Positions 24,013-34,148 of a DNA stretch of 64,000 nt are shown here, piece by piece. The stretch lies in NCBI GenBank assembly GCA_905221605.1, contig CAJNDS010002145.1, positions 252,501 through 316,500 on the forward strand, read 5' to 3'. Origin of the DNA: Symbiodinium natans (lineage: Eukaryota > Sar > Dinophyceae > Suessiales > Symbiodiniaceae). Both the position numbers and the translations under genes were made by a program. Position 1 is the stretch's first letter; the number at the start of each line of letters is the position of its first letter. The notes beneath the pieces were generated by a model. That model was not told the origin of the DNA. It saw only the letters and a list, made by a program, of their open reading frames with translations, and did not search any database.

Positions 24013-24079
24013 CAGTCGATGCAATGCGGCAATGTTGTCTTCGGCCGATCTGAAGTCGAAATATTGTTGTTGCTGCTTG

Positions 24080-24860
24080 CATGCGGAGCCTGGATCATCA
24101 TGATAGTGACAACCACAACAATGCAACATGTCAACTAACTAACCAGAGAATGTTGCGAAACGAGAAAACCACGCCCACGCCCCAGCGTGAGTGCGATTTT
24201 CGTCCGACATTCGAGCAGGCTTCAATGTTGGCACCAGCAGTTACTGTAGCAGGGTGCACATAGTAGTGACAGTTGACACGTACTGGTAGCTACAAAGCCA
24301 AAACAACACAGACACCACTAATTTTACGGCTGTCGAAGCAATACATCAGGTGTCGTCATGCATCTTGTCGCAGTGCCACTAACAGGAACTTACACCGCAA
24401 CGATAGAAGAGCTGGCATGATCAAGGTCGGCACATCTTGTCACATTGGGCTCCAAGTAGACTTACAACCAGGGCGACTCTCCAGACATCACAGTCAGCTA
24501 AGAGAAAAACCCATCCGGCGGCTTTCGCTTGGATGGCAACCTTGAAGCATCCAGCAACCCAAAACATGGCTGTTGGTCGTGCTATGCTCAGAGGCGAACC
24601 TGATTCAGCAAGGCTTTTGCAGGTCCTTTTTCCTGACAAGTTTTTATGTTGCGTTCAGGAGTACTGCCAAGCTGATGCAAGGCTTTCCTTCTCGCCCAAC
24701 TCTTTTGCGTACCTGCGCTTCAGCATGCTGATCTGCACATCGTGCAATTGCATATGAAAGCTGATGAGGTACATGTGGCCCAAAAGCCCAAACGCCTCTG
24801 CAGTTCAACGACGCTTTCATGCCGAGGTCTACGATTGAACCCTCATGATCAAGCTCGAAG
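24080..24860. other. no firm gene
   Basis: Opposing frames cover 24421-24757: the minus one has a hydrophobic AMFWVAGCFKVAIQAKAAGW stretch, the plus one is more polar. Neither has a recognised domain. If the minus exons at 25.5, 24.9 and 23.8 kb belong together, the minus frame would fit as a further exon. Confidence 0.25.
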
Positions 24861-24867
24861 GATTTCA

Positions 24868-25071
24868 GAACTTGAAGAGGCAGCTTCCGTGCAGAAGGGC
24901 AAAGAATGCCAAACGAGCCGTTGAGGGTGCTTCGGAGTCAAATTCGGGAAAGAGATTCCGAATGTCAACCAACACAGTGCCTCTCAGTCCGGATTTCGCT
25001 GTACAAGCTGTTGCCGATCGCCCTGTTGATGCTACGTGGGTGTCTCGTTTTGTCTCGCTTTCTCGTAACAT
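24868..25071 (-). CDS. candidate coding exon, unknown protein
   Basis: The minus frame has GTVLVDIRNLFPEFDSEAPS followed by a hydrophobic tail and a TAG stop. Two plus frames over the same bases also look plausible, so this is a weak call. It lies between other minus-strand candidates at 23.7 and 25.5 kb, which favours this strand. Confidence 0.28.
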
Positions 25072-25465
25072 TTCGTAACGAAGACTTCCATCGAGCGCGG
25101 GCTTAAGGTTGTTTGTTCAAGCCAGGTCTGGTGTCAACGCAGAGCATTTGCAAGGCGGTTGACAGGATCTTGGCCAGCCTTGACGAACAACTTTACAATG
25201 CGGGACGAGCATGCCTGTTTCAATGGCAGTCAAGATCAAGGCGCCCCAAATTGATCGCAGTTTTACAGCTGCCATCTGCTTGATCTTGTGTTTCAGTACC
25301 AGTCATACAGCTCTAGTTCGCAATGGCATCCTCCTCGCTTACGAATTTGGGAGGCAAACCAGTCATGCCACTTCATCGGGCATGCAGGAATTGAAGTTGC
25401 CGAGACCCGACCGGATCCGACCGGGACTTTAGATCGTGACAGACCCAGAAACGATGAAGGCTCCT

Positions 25466-25741
25466 TCAAGCTTCTGGAGTTCTGGAGGTCTCTGTGCAGG
25501 CATCTATGACTCTGAGATATTCCTGAAGATCTTCCCGCGGGTTCCCTTGCATTGACTGCGCAGTAGTTCTGCTCTGTCTATGGGCTGGCTTAGACGCACA
25601 GAGCGATCGGGGGCTGGATGTCGGGTTGGGCAGTTTTAGGTCTGACAACGGGCAAAGCAAAACGCCAGCAAGCGCACCGGTCCAGAAAGGCCATGACCCG
25701 CTCCAGCTCCATGTCGCAGCTCCCTGGCGCATTCCCAGCAT
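25466..25741 (-). CDS. candidate coding exon, unknown protein
   Basis: The minus frame is open for 91 codons and ends with NPREDLQEYLRVIDACTETS before a TGA. The N-terminal part carries a hydrophobic WPFWTGALAGVLLCPL stretch. No domain is recognised, and a 100-codon plus frame overlaps at 25626-25928. Confidence 0.33.
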   Translation of the reverse strand: MLGMRQGAATWSWSGSWPFWTGALAGVLLCPLSDLKLPNPTSSPRSLCASKPAHRQSRTTAQSMQGNPREDLQEYLRVIDACTETSRTPEA

Positions 25742-26020
25742 GGACAGTGCGGATCGCTCAACAGATCTCGACGGAGATCTGAACTCACGACGTTACTGCA
25801 ATGCACTCTGCAATGCAGAGTGCAGTCCTCGCAACCGTTGCTCGGTGCAGTCCTGGCATCGGATCAGCTTAGTTTTGAAACTTGTGATCTGCAAAGGCTT
25901 GAGCTCAGGACCATGGCGTCCGCAATAGCCGCCTGCTGCATCTCACCGAAAGAAAAAAGTCTACATAGCCAACCCGCTGATCAGCTGTATCTGCGGTACA
26001 CTTAGGAGTCATGCAATATC

Positions 26021-26310
26021 CTATGTGCCAAGTGTGCTCTCTTCTCGATAATAGTTTACAAAAACAGATTTGGAGACATGCCGGAGGTCCAATCTGAACA
26101 GGACGGTAGCCTTGGCCAAGTCCAAATGACTTCGCACCCCGCATGAAGCCAAGGCTGCATTAAGTTCCTCACAAATCTCACTGGAGCCCAGTGCACTGCG
26201 TGTCATGCCATGCTTGTCAAAACGCCAGGTTCTTCCAGGCGGTCTATCTTGCCAGTGTCTTCTCCCAAACGCTCGCTCAAGTCCTCACGAAGCTCTGCGG
26301 CTTCTTCTCC
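26021..26310 (-). CDS. candidate coding segment in two frames, unknown acidic protein
   Basis: Two minus-strand frames abut. The upstream one, after an acceptor-like TTCTGTTCACCGAG near 26308, reads AKTGEEAAELREDLSERLGE and continues GKIDRLEEPG to about 26220: charged and probably helical. The downstream one (26206 to 26021) reads EICEELNAALASCGVRSHLD and continues to SVFVNYYREES. The gap between them is only a few tens of bases, so the join is either a very short intron, possibly with a GC donor (CCTGGCGTTT), or a frameshift. No family recognised. Confidence 0.42.
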
Positions 26311-26949
26311 TGTCTTGGCCTCGGTGAACAGAAACATACGGAAACAACCGAAGCACCAACCAAAGCGGCATGGATGGCAAGGGCTGGTGACGCGTGTGTC
26401 GAGTCTGTCGGGGTTTCGGAAGCTTGTTTACCCTTGTCTCCCTTCATGTCGAGGCTGTCAGGATTTCAAGATGCTCGCATGCCGCTGGACCTCCATTGTC
26501 AGTGTATCACCTGTAAATTCGCATGGGACTTGGGGCTGTGGGCAGCATGTCAGCCGGGTCATGCTTTGAACAATGCTTTGTGTCTTCAGTAGAGCGGTAG
26601 TTTCGCTTTGGGGTGCGCCGCAGACAATGTGCCTTGTCAGCGACGCAACCGCGCAAGCGGCGAGGTCTATAGACCCTTTCTGGCAGAAACAAGAAGATTC
26701 AATGAAGCTTCTGATGGCTGCTTGCCCGGGATGCTGTATCGCAGATCAATTGACCGCTGAGCTTGAAGACGTTCGTGCTACGAGGCTTAGGGACAGGAGC
26801 ACCAGGCTTGCATCCCAAGGTGCTCCATGCTGCCTCTGTTTTGCAAGATTATGAGACGAAACATTCACCTATTGATCATCTACTTCATCTAGCTCGCTAG
26901 CCCGGAAAATGGCGCCTAATTGGCTCTACTAAGATTCACAGGGTATACT

Positions 26950-27700
26950 CACTGCAATGCCACCACCTCGAAGAGGAGCTTGTGATGGAAGGTGATCTTG
27001 CTGATGTGATCCCACAGGCATTCCTCGCCGTCCGGCGCTAGTCTGAAGTGGACACGATGATTTGGAACGGCGCAAAGTGCTGCTTCGAGCTCGGAATGTC
27101 TCGCAAAACAGTCCCTCGAGAGGTGTCGTGGATCTTGGACACGTTGCCGCACGCCAATCCTGAGCAGTGCAGTCTGACTATGCCTGACTTGTGACAGTCG
27201 CAGGGGACAAAGTAGCAAAACTAAGCACAGCAAAGGCTCTGTACACACGGGTACCCAAAGCAATCTGGGTCACGAAACCTAGCGCGTACCCACCAGATCC
27301 CAGCATGTAGACTGCTCCCATGGGTGCACTTGTGCCGGTCGATGAATCCTGCCTGTTTTGAAGCCAGACTATGTCCAGCGAGCGCTCTGCGCAAGCCAAA
27401 CCGTTGCAAAGATCTGCCAGAGTCTCGAAGTAAATGTGCAAGCGCGAGGCCTTGAGCAGAACATCTCGCAGAGAAGTAGCTACCAAGAACCACGGCAATA
27501 AGGCTCATGCCCAAAGATCGTGTGCAGCCGTGTCCTACAAAGTTTAGTAGGAGCATGTCTGATCCATGCTTGTGCTTGGCGGAGCCCCGTTGTCGAGGTC
27601 TGTCCTGCAGCTCGTAAGCCCTCTGTGCCAGCAGAACTTCCTGGAAAAGTCTCTCGCGCTTCTTGATTCCTGGAGACAGGCATCGTTCTCGTCTCTACAT
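26950..27700 (-). CDS. candidate spliced gene portion, protein with a hydrophobic region
   Basis: Several minus-strand segments chain together. About 27680-27484 reads ERLFQEVLLAQRAYELQDRP and then GCTRSLGMSLIAVVL. About 27464-27240 reads ASRLHIYFETLADLCNG and then GAVYMLGSGGYALGFV, which could be a membrane segment. About 27170-26957 reads VHFRLAPDGEECLWDHISK and ends at a strong donor, GCATTGCAGTGAGTATAC. A pyrimidine-rich acceptor-like CACTGCTCAG lies near 27163, implying an intron of about 95 nt after TTTGGGTACCC. The join at about 27474 needs removal of only 19 nt (see findings). Function unknown. Confidence 0.45.
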
Positions 27701-28445
27701 ATTCTGTTTCCGTCGGAAGTTCCGTCTGAACTCCGTCGTCATGTGGCAAGGGATGCATGTAGGGGATGGTGCGTTTCTTCGCCAAAGCGAAGCGATATTT
27801 TAATAGCCTGCCGCCTGCACCTGCCCGGCCTCGCTTTCGCATCCCAATTGCGAGGGCTTACTTGTTCTAGAGCCGTTTTTATAAATGGTTTGCAGGTGGT
27901 CCCGCCCTTTTTGGGTACCCGAAACTTAGGATGCTAGTTCTCTCCTGCACCCAGTTACTTATGAAAAGGCTTGGGACATGAGGCATGCCTCTTGAGGCAT
28001 TCGAAGACTGAAAGCTCTCACCGACTCTAACCTCATGATGGGCCCGGTATTACTCCTACTTTGTGGTGTCAGCTGCTCACCAGCCCCGGCCTGGATCAAA
28101 GTGCAGAGCGTTCGGAACCAGGGACTCCGCATCAGACTGCCATGCCCGACAAGGGTGCCTCGAGGGCACCTTGCCAGAGATTGATGCACCCCTGGCCCTG
28201 AACTGGCAAGCCATCGGCAAGTTGTAATGCAAAGACTTATGCAGATGCAAAGATATGCAAAGGCTGCAGCTGCATCTCCAAAAGCTGTCTTGGCCCAGCC
28301 GGTGCCTATGCCAACGCTCACTTGCCAACTACGAGACTGAATTACTGGAGTCATTACAGTTGCCAACCTGGAGCCAATCGGTCCTTCAAGGTGGATTGTC
28401 GTATGCAAACTTCATGCAAACTTTCCAAAGGGCTTGGCATTTCTG
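27700..28445. other. no firm gene
   Basis: Overlapping frames occur on both strands (120 codons minus and 123 codons plus at 27.5-27.9 kb; 149 codons minus at 27959-28408). A plus frame at 28255-28400 with LANYETELLESLQLPTWSQS could be an upstream exon of the plus-strand candidate that follows. Confidence 0.25.
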
Positions 28446-28451
28446 GTATAC

Positions 28452-28810
28452 ACAAGACTCAAGATTTCATGCTCGCCGACTATTTGCAGCATCGGTATGC
28501 TGGAGCACTCAACCATCTCCTTCAGCTGCAAGTGGGCCGCTGGACTGATGGCGAGGAGGCCAGAAAGCTCCCGGACCTAAAGGTTACGTACATGTGTTGC
28601 TTTCAGGCTTTCAGGGCAGTCGTCTCCAACTCTGGCTACCGACATCTGAAGCCTGAAGCCCCAGCTCCATGCCAGCACGTGTCCTTCAAAATGTGTGGCT
28701 CCTGAGCAACCAGGCGCCCACCTGCACATTGGTTGTACTGGCTGCAGGCAGTGAATGTATTTGTCAAGTTCGAAGGACAAATCCACCCAAAGCGTATCGA
28801 GCTGCGCTAG
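28452..28810 (+). CDS. candidate last two exons of a plus-strand gene, unknown protein
   Basis: The first segment (28452 to about 28582) reads DFMLADYLQHRYAGALNHLL, continues to EEARKLPDLK, and ends at a donor-like CTAAAGGTTACG. The second, after an acceptor-like CTGGCTGCAG near 28748, reads AVNVFVKFEGQIHPKRIELR and stops at TAG 28808-28810. The implied intron is about 165 nt. The short second exon with its in-frame stop is convincing as a C-terminus. No family recognised. Confidence 0.45.
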
Positions 28811-28818
28811 GTCATAGG

Positions 28819-29160
28819 CTATGTACTAACCGTCATGTCCGATTTCGAAGAACCAGTACCGACATGGTTGTTGAATTTGCTGTGTTCACCATTCGCCGTA
28901 CTCCAGGACCCCAGCCGTGGAGGCACAAGCTCGGCCTTGAGCACGATTACAAGAAAGGGATGCGAGGCTTTGCCTTCGTGAGCCTTCGTGGCGACAAAAG
29001 CACCTGCCTTGCCAGCAGGCTTGCGAGTTCCTGCGGCTCCTCCTTGTGAAGTGTTTCCAGAACAGGCCTTGGGCCGTGTGCGCAGGTCGCACTCTTCGCA
29101 CTCTTTGCATGGATGCGCCTGTAGATCCTGCAGGGCTTCAGAGCGGCCTGCATATTGCAA
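28819..29160 (-). CDS. candidate coding segment, Lys/Gly/Ala-rich, unknown
   Basis: The minus frame is open for 113 codons with a Cys/Glu-containing part (LQAHPCKECEECDLRTRPKA) followed by GAAGTRKPAGKAGAFVATKA. Two plus frames and another minus frame overlap. No zinc-binding or other known motif spacing is evident. Weak call. Confidence 0.25.
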   Translation of the reverse strand: MQYAGRSEALQDLQAHPCKECEECDLRTRPKACSGNTSQGGAAGTRKPAGKAGAFVATKAHEGKASHPFLVIVLKAELVPPRLGSWSTANGEHSKFNNHVGTGSSKSDMTVST

Positions 29161-29394
29161 GTATCGTCAACACTTTGAGCTGTCAAGAAAGCCTATGCTC
29201 GCATATGTTCGTGTGCACATCAGTGCTACTTTGCCTCTACCACAGCGTCCACCTTTCTGGGCAGGATCACCGTCTTTGGGATGGCCGAGCGCAGGCTGTT
29301 CACCAGCCTCTCCTTTGAAGGCCTTTCATTGACTGACCCCTCGAGAATCTAAAGCAGACCAGAAGCCAACACATTCGTCAGGCCTGATCTCAAC

Positions 29395-29720
29395 CTTGAG
29401 TGTGCCTTGGATGCTCGGATTGATCGATGAACGGACTATTGTGGCGGGCTAAGCCTGCATCAAACTGCATCTGATGGATCTACCTGCGGAGAAGGTATCT
29501 GACGGGCAGCAGACGGTAGGAGGATCTGACCGGTGGATCCTATAACCTCTCAACTGCCTCCGGGGAATGTATGTGACGGGAGGACCCTAACCTCTGGGAA
29601 CTTTAATTTCTAACGAGGATGTCACAAGGATGTCTAACCAGCGACGATGGGCGAAGGTATCTGGCGGACAGAGGAAGACTGTCGGACCTGCACCTGATCA
29701 ACCTACTTCTGCAGGAGATC
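29395..29720. repeat. short degenerate repeats (GGATCTACC / GAAGGTATCTGACGG type)
   Basis: Related strings recur: GATGGATCTACCTGCGGAGA, GGTATCTGACGGGCAGCAGA, GGATCTGACCGGTGGATCC, ATGTATGTGACGGGAGGACC and GGTATCTGGCGGACAGAGG. Period is irregular (about 40-60 bp). Non-coding. Confidence 0.5.
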
Positions 29721-29724
29721 ACAG

Positions 29725-30670
29725 GCGCCAACCTGTGCTACAAGTAATAAATGGGCGTCTCCGGAACAGTTATATGCAACTCCAAGGAACTGATTTGGGC
29801 ACTGACGGCCCGGAGCACATGCAGGAGGCTTGTTGATTCAGGCCGCTGGGCCTGAACCGCTCTGCAATCATGTCACGTTCAGGCATTGCATGCATTGCAC
29901 ACATTCACGCCTCTTCAGTAAAGAGGGCCCTCTCCAGAAGTCGCAGTACAGCACATGGAGACCTGAGAAGGCTTGTCTGGTAGCTACTTCAAGATTTTTG
30001 CAATCTCCTGAGAAAGCGGCGATGAAGATGGAATTCCGATGTCGCACAGCAGCTCTCGCTGCCCATCCTGTAGTCGTGGCCAGAAAATAATTCGTCATGG
30101 TGAAAAGCCTACAAGGCTTGCACTCAGGCTCTTGTTCCCACTCATGCGTGCTCCTTGAACGAGTTGACTTTCATCACCCTGATTCGGCCTTCATGTCAAC
30201 ATTATGCCAAGGAAAAAGTGCAAACGCCTGTGAACGTCAAGAGGACAGACCATATGCGTGATATTGGGCCATGGCCAGTCCGGACGCCGTACGCCGACAG
30301 CAAGCGCTGCAATGCAGCTGCCACCTGTCACATGAAACTGCCGATGAAGTCATCCCCCGCAGTCACGAGGTACCACAGAATGTCACAGGCCCATCCGCAC
30401 ACGAAGGCCAAGTGAAGAAGACGTCGACTTGGGGAGTGCCTGCCACTCACAAGCAGACAAGCAAATCAGAGACAACATCGTTCGCAAGCAGCCCTGCTGC
30501 CAGCATATCAGTATACATTACGTGTCAGTCTCGGGTCCACAGGCAAGAGAGTTCTGCTTCATGTGCGACGTGCCTGCAAGTTGGCAAGGATGACCTGCAT
30601 GTCCACATGTCCAGCAAGTGAGCGAATCATATGAATTCATCCGGCTCCTCTCTCTCCCCCCCTGCCCACC
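29725..30670. other. no firm gene; 116-codon plus frame at 30271-30621
   Basis: The plus frame is Ser/Thr/Gln-rich with a C-terminal Cys/His stretch but no recognisable zinc-finger spacing. Other frames are shorter and overlap. Treated as unassigned. Confidence 0.3.
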
Positions 30671-30675
30671 AAGGT

Positions 30676-30957
30676 TTAGGGTTTAGGTTTTACGGTTGAC
30701 CTCCACCCCCCACCCCACCCCCTACCCACACCGGTCAGCATGAGGTCACAACCGATTATGGCCAAGAATGGCTCTGTTGCACGTTCTTCTGTCAGCTGCT
30801 CCGAGAACAGCTTCAAAAGAAGCTGACCCTGCACAGCCCTAGTGTCGCCACCTCGCGTGGCACAACCCCACGCAACCACGGATCCTACCCTTAGAGGCTT
30901 GGATCTGCTGCACATTCTTCAGCTGACCCGGAACAATGCTGACTGTGCGGGCGCGAC

Positions 30958-31003
<46 letters not shown>

Positions 31004-31281
31004 CCCAAGTAACCACGGATATCCACGGATCCATCGCCCAGAATGGCAGCAAAAAGCATGCTGAGAGGCTTGGATGTGCTGCCGTTCTGAATCTGGCAAT
31101 TCGCGATTTCCGCGCATCCGTTCGGAACGACACCAGAGCAGTCCAGCAACCGCCCTTTCCCGACTCCAAGTGCGATCTGTGCCCTCTGTGTCAAAGTCAA
31201 AGCCGCCACAGTTTCGTGCAGGCCCACTTGCATGGTAGCTGTCTTGCCACTGAGCAGCGCAACTTCCACGGCAATGGACAT
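30676..31281 (-). pseudogene. decayed HERC-like gene: ubiquitin-like N-terminus plus degenerate RCC1-type repeats
   Basis: From a true ATG at 31281 the minus strand encodes a ~67-residue ubiquitin-like segment (VALLSGKTATMQVGLHETVA, then AQIALGVGKGRLLDCSGVVP, then CQIQNG), then FAAILGDGSVDIRGYLG, then a polyleucine run from a CTG tract. The similarity then jumps frame: PGQLKNVQQIQAS lies in a second frame (about 30939-30901), and GSVVAWGCATRGGDTRAVQG in a third (from about 30882). As I recall, Symbiodinium proteins labelled HERC-like E3 ligases begin with the same ubiquitin-like segment and then repeat a unit containing AFAAILGDGSVVTWG and QLKNVQQIQAS. Here the array is cut to about two units with two frame changes, so the copy is probably dead. 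No HECT domain is visible downstream, and the flank at 30676 runs into telomere-like sequence. Ubl and repeat identity: fairly sure; non-functionality: inferred. Confidence 0.75.
30960..31002. repeat. (CAG)14-type trinucleotide tract inside the HERC-like relic
   Basis: About 14 uninterrupted CAG/AGC units on the plus strand read as polyleucine in the relic's frame. The tract replaces the place where the rest of the first RCC1-type unit should be. Length suggests an unstable microsatellite. Confidence 0.95.
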
Positions 31282-31472
31282 GATTCACTGTGGAACTCCC
31301 TAAAAGCACGTTTTTGTTTACGCACGGGCTCCCTCAAACCTAAACTCCCAACATCTCCCAACCCTTCAGAATTCAGGATTCCCGGTGTTGCGGCTGAGAT
31401 CGAGACTTGCACACCTTACACACTCAGCCAAAGCTCTAACTCCATGCGTTGGCAGGGTCCATGAAAAACAAT

Positions 31473-31546
31473 TTTGGGGTTTAGGATTGCAGGGTTTAGG
31501 GTTTATGGTTTGGGTTTAGAGCTTAGGATTTGGAGTCTAGGTTTTC
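31473..31546. repeat. degenerate TTTAGGG-like (telomere-type) tract
   Basis: GGGGTTTAGGATTGCAGGG, then TTTAGGGTTTATGGTTTGGG, then TTTAGAGCTTAGGATTTGG. Interspersed perfect and mutated TTTAGGG heptamers, G-rich on the plus strand. A shorter tract (AGGTTTAGGGTTTAGG) lies at about 30672, beside the HERC-like relic. Confidence 0.85.
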
Positions 31547-31550
31547 CAAC

Positions 31551-31915
31551 AGGCCCGTCATGATAAGGGTGCCTTTTTGGGCTTCCGGATCAAAAAAACA
31601 CACAAGGATCAGGATCAAAAAATGAATAAAAAAAAGGATCAAAAAGAAAATAAACCTCGAACGTCCGAGTACTAAAACTCGAGTCTTGGTACGTTTTCGG
31701 AACCCGATCGAGGACCCTCTCACACGAAACGCGTGTCGAGGCGCTAAAACTCGAGTTTTGGAAAAGTTTTCCGGGCACGATTGACGACCCTCCCTCTCAC
31801 ACGAAACGAATCTCGAGGCGCGAAAACTCGAGTTTTTGTACGTTTTCGGAGCACGATCGACAACCCTCTCGAGGCGCTTAAACTCGAGTTTTGGTACATT
31901 GTTCCCGACGCGATC
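31551..31915. repeat. left arm of a large inverted repeat (CTCGAG-palindrome minisatellite)
   Basis: About four degenerate units share CTAAAACTCGAG (or GAAAACTCGAG), then a TTTTGGTACGTTTTCGG-type stretch, a CACGATCGACGACCCTC-type stretch and TCACACGAAACG. They are preceded by AGGATCAAAAAGAAAATA. The same elements occur reverse-complemented at 33270-33490. Minus-strand frames here are repeat-derived (Phe/Val/Arg/Ser-rich). Confidence 0.85.
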
Positions 31916-32525
31916 GACCAATATATTATGCATATCTATATTTATTTTTCATATTAAGGTTAATATTCATATTAATATTTTTATTCTTATTAATATTTAC
32001 ATAGCATATCATGTACTATATAATATAATACATTATATTATCATGGAATATATAACATAATATTTAAAAACATTTAAACGGCAATATAATATAATATATA
32101 AAAATAAATGAAATGTAAGATAAAATAATTATAATATAAGATATGATATAAAATACATTATAAAAAGCATAATCTAACATAATATCATCTAACATCATAT
32201 CATATCATATCATATCATATAATAGCATAGAATATAATAGTTTATGATATAAGATCATATAGTATAAACTATTTCATTTATATTACATAACATATAATAT
32301 ATAAGACTTAATATTTAATGTCTAAGATACACATATATATATATATATTATTTTTTCTTTAATATATATATATATATATGCATAGATACTATAATGCATA
32401 AATATAGATATATATATATAATACATGATATTCAATATCTAAGACTTCATTTTGAATTTCTAATACATAATAATGGTAATATATAATAAATAACAGATAA
32501 AATACAGTATATAATATATAATATA
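31916..32525. other. extremely AT-rich segment with TATA/CATA microsatellites
   Basis: Almost only A and T with scattered G or C: ATATAATATAATACATTA-type repeats, CATATCATATCATATCATAT near 32197 and TATATATATATATTATTTTT near 32330. No open frame of note. It sits between the two inverted arms. Confidence 0.85.
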
Positions 32526-32527
32526 TT

Positions 32528-32648
32528 AGTGGTAGTAGTAGAAGTATTGGTAGTAGTAGTTGTAGTAGTAGTAGTAGTAGCAGTAGTAGTAGTAGTTGTT
32601 GTTGTTGTTGTAGTAGTAGATATAGTAGTAGTAGTAGTAGTAGTAGTA

Positions 32649-32690
<42 letters not shown>

Positions 32691-32872
32691 CTACGAGCAG
32701 CAGCAGTAGTAGGAGCAGCAGCAGTAGTCGTAGTCGTAGTCGCAGGAGAAGAAGAAGAAGTAGTAGTAGTAGTAGTCGTAGTCGTAGTAGTAGTCGTAGT
32801 CGTAGTCGTAGTAGTAGTAGTAGTAGTAGTAGTAGCAGCAGGAGTAGTAGCAGTAGTAGTAGTAGTAGTAGA
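32528..32872. repeat. (TAG)n-type trinucleotide array with GTC/GAA/CAG variants
   Basis: About 345 bases of GTAGTAGTA with interruptions (TTGTTGTTG, GAAGAAGAAG, AGTCGTAGTCG, AGCAGCAGCAG). The phase is kept across most interruptions, giving artificial polyvaline, polyleucine and polytyrosine frames of up to 166 codons. Confidence 0.97.
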
Positions 32873-33180
32873 CCCCCAGTTGCAAACACAATGCTCGCAT
32901 CATGGGTCTCGAAAAGACGCGTATGCTATGAAGCAAGCTTGCGTGATTTAAAACAGCGGGGGTCTGAAGGGGTGCAGCCCCCCCCCCCCCCCCCCCACAC
33001 GCAAACACAATGCTCGCATCATTAATTTCGAACAGACGCTTATTTGGAGCAAGCTTGCGCGACTTAAAAAGCGAGGGGGTTGGGGGGGCGCAGCCCTCCC
33101 CCCCATTTGCAACACAATCCTCGCATCATGGCTTTCGATACACGCGTATGCGTTGAAGCAAGCTTGTGCGACTTCAAAAA
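32873..33180. repeat. tandem repeat, ~115 bp unit, three copies, with poly-C core
   Basis: Each unit contains AACACAATGCTCGCATCAT (third copy AACACAATCCTCGCATCAT), an AC(G)CG(T/C)(A/T)T-type core, AGCAAGCTTG(C/T)G(C/T)GA(C/T)TT and a G/C-rich GGGGTG(C/G)CAGCC-(C)n tail. Units start near 32885, 33003 and 33111. Frames here are repeat-derived. Confidence 0.88.
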
Positions 33181-33262
33181 GAAGCCAAGAAGCCAAAAAG
33201 CTAAAAGCCGAGGAGAGCCAGGAAGCCAAGAAGCCAAGAAGCCGGGAAGCCAAGAAATCTAC
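33181..33262. repeat. AAGCCAAGA minisatellite
   Basis: About eight degenerate units of GAAGCCAAGAA(GCC) run from 33181 to 33262, reading as Lys/Ser/Gln-rich in the plus frame. Confidence 0.85.
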
Positions 33263-33269
33263 TCGGAAA

Positions 33270-33495
33270 ACATGCCAGAACTCAGGGTTTTAGCGCCTCG
33301 AGACGCGTGTCGTGTGAGAGGGTCGTCAATCGTGCTCTGAAAACGTACAAAAACTCGAGTTTTGGCGCCTCGAGACACGTTTCGTGTGAGAGGGTCGTTG
33401 ATTTTGTTGATCCTTTTGTATTTCTTTTTGGTCCTTTTTTATTTTCTTTTTGATCCTTTTGTGTCTTTTTTGATCCCTATCCCGCCTTTTTCCTG
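33270..33495. repeat. right arm of the inverted repeat
   Basis: GGGTTTTAGCGCCTCGAGAC, then GTGAGAGGGTCGTCAATCGT, then AAAACTCGAGTTTTGGCGCC, then TTTTGATCCTTTTGTGTC. Reverse complement of the elements at 31551-31915, in reverse order. The arms are separated by about 1.35 kb. Confidence 0.85.
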
Positions 33496-33559
33496 CTACT
33501 TGGTTATGGTACGGAGACCAACAAACAGAGAAAGGGAAAAACGGTACTACTGGGATACC

Positions 33560-33995
33560 TTTGAGTTTCAGGGTTTAGGGCTTAGGGTTCAGGATTTAGG
33601 TAGTTCTCTAAATTCGGGTTTAAGGATGGTTTAAGGTCGATTTTGGTCCTTGGTGTAGTTTTTAGAAGCGTGCCGTGCTATTTTTGGGGACCTAGACAGG
33701 GACCCTAGTTTAGAGAACTACCGATCATCTGACAATGAAGGTTTAGACGGCTAGAGGTCCGGGAGTCCGGTTTAGGGTTTAGGGTTTCCCCTTCCCTTCC
33801 ACTGCTGATGCTGCTTGGAGGGTTAGGGTGTTGGATTCCTGGACTTTAGGGATCTTAGTGGTTAGGATTTTAGGGATTTGGCTGTTTTGGGGTTTAGGCT
33901 TAGGTGTAAGCTTTAGGGCTTCTGGCGTTTGAGGCGTAAGGCGTTGCTTTAAAAGGGCCTTTAGGGTTTTCAGGGTTGCGGATTTTTCAGCTTAA
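33560..33995. repeat. degenerate TTTAGGG-like tracts
   Basis: GGGTTTAGGGCTTAGGGTTC near 33570, GGTTTAGGGTTTAGGGTTTC near 33770, then scattered variants (TTTAGGGATC, GGGGTTTAGGCTTAGG, CTTTAGGGCTTCTGG, TTTAGGGTTTTCAGGGTTG) to about 33995. Between 33600 and 33760 the DNA is unique but contains no gene. Confidence 0.8.
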
Positions 33996-34148
33996 AGGTT
34001 TGGGGTGACTTCGAACAAATTGAAAGAAATCAGCTTGGCCTCGTCCATGAGAGTTGTCTGTTGGCCAAGGCGACCACCTCAACTCAGGAAAAGCCTTGAT
34101 TGACCAAAAGCCACGTGAATGTAGAGGGGTTAAACAAGTTCACGTAAG

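Noticed and set aside
32389..32951. ORFs of 140 and 166 codons on opposite strands (polyvaline, polyleucine)
   Set aside because: They translate the TAG-type trinucleotide array; any in-phase triplet repeat is open in several frames.
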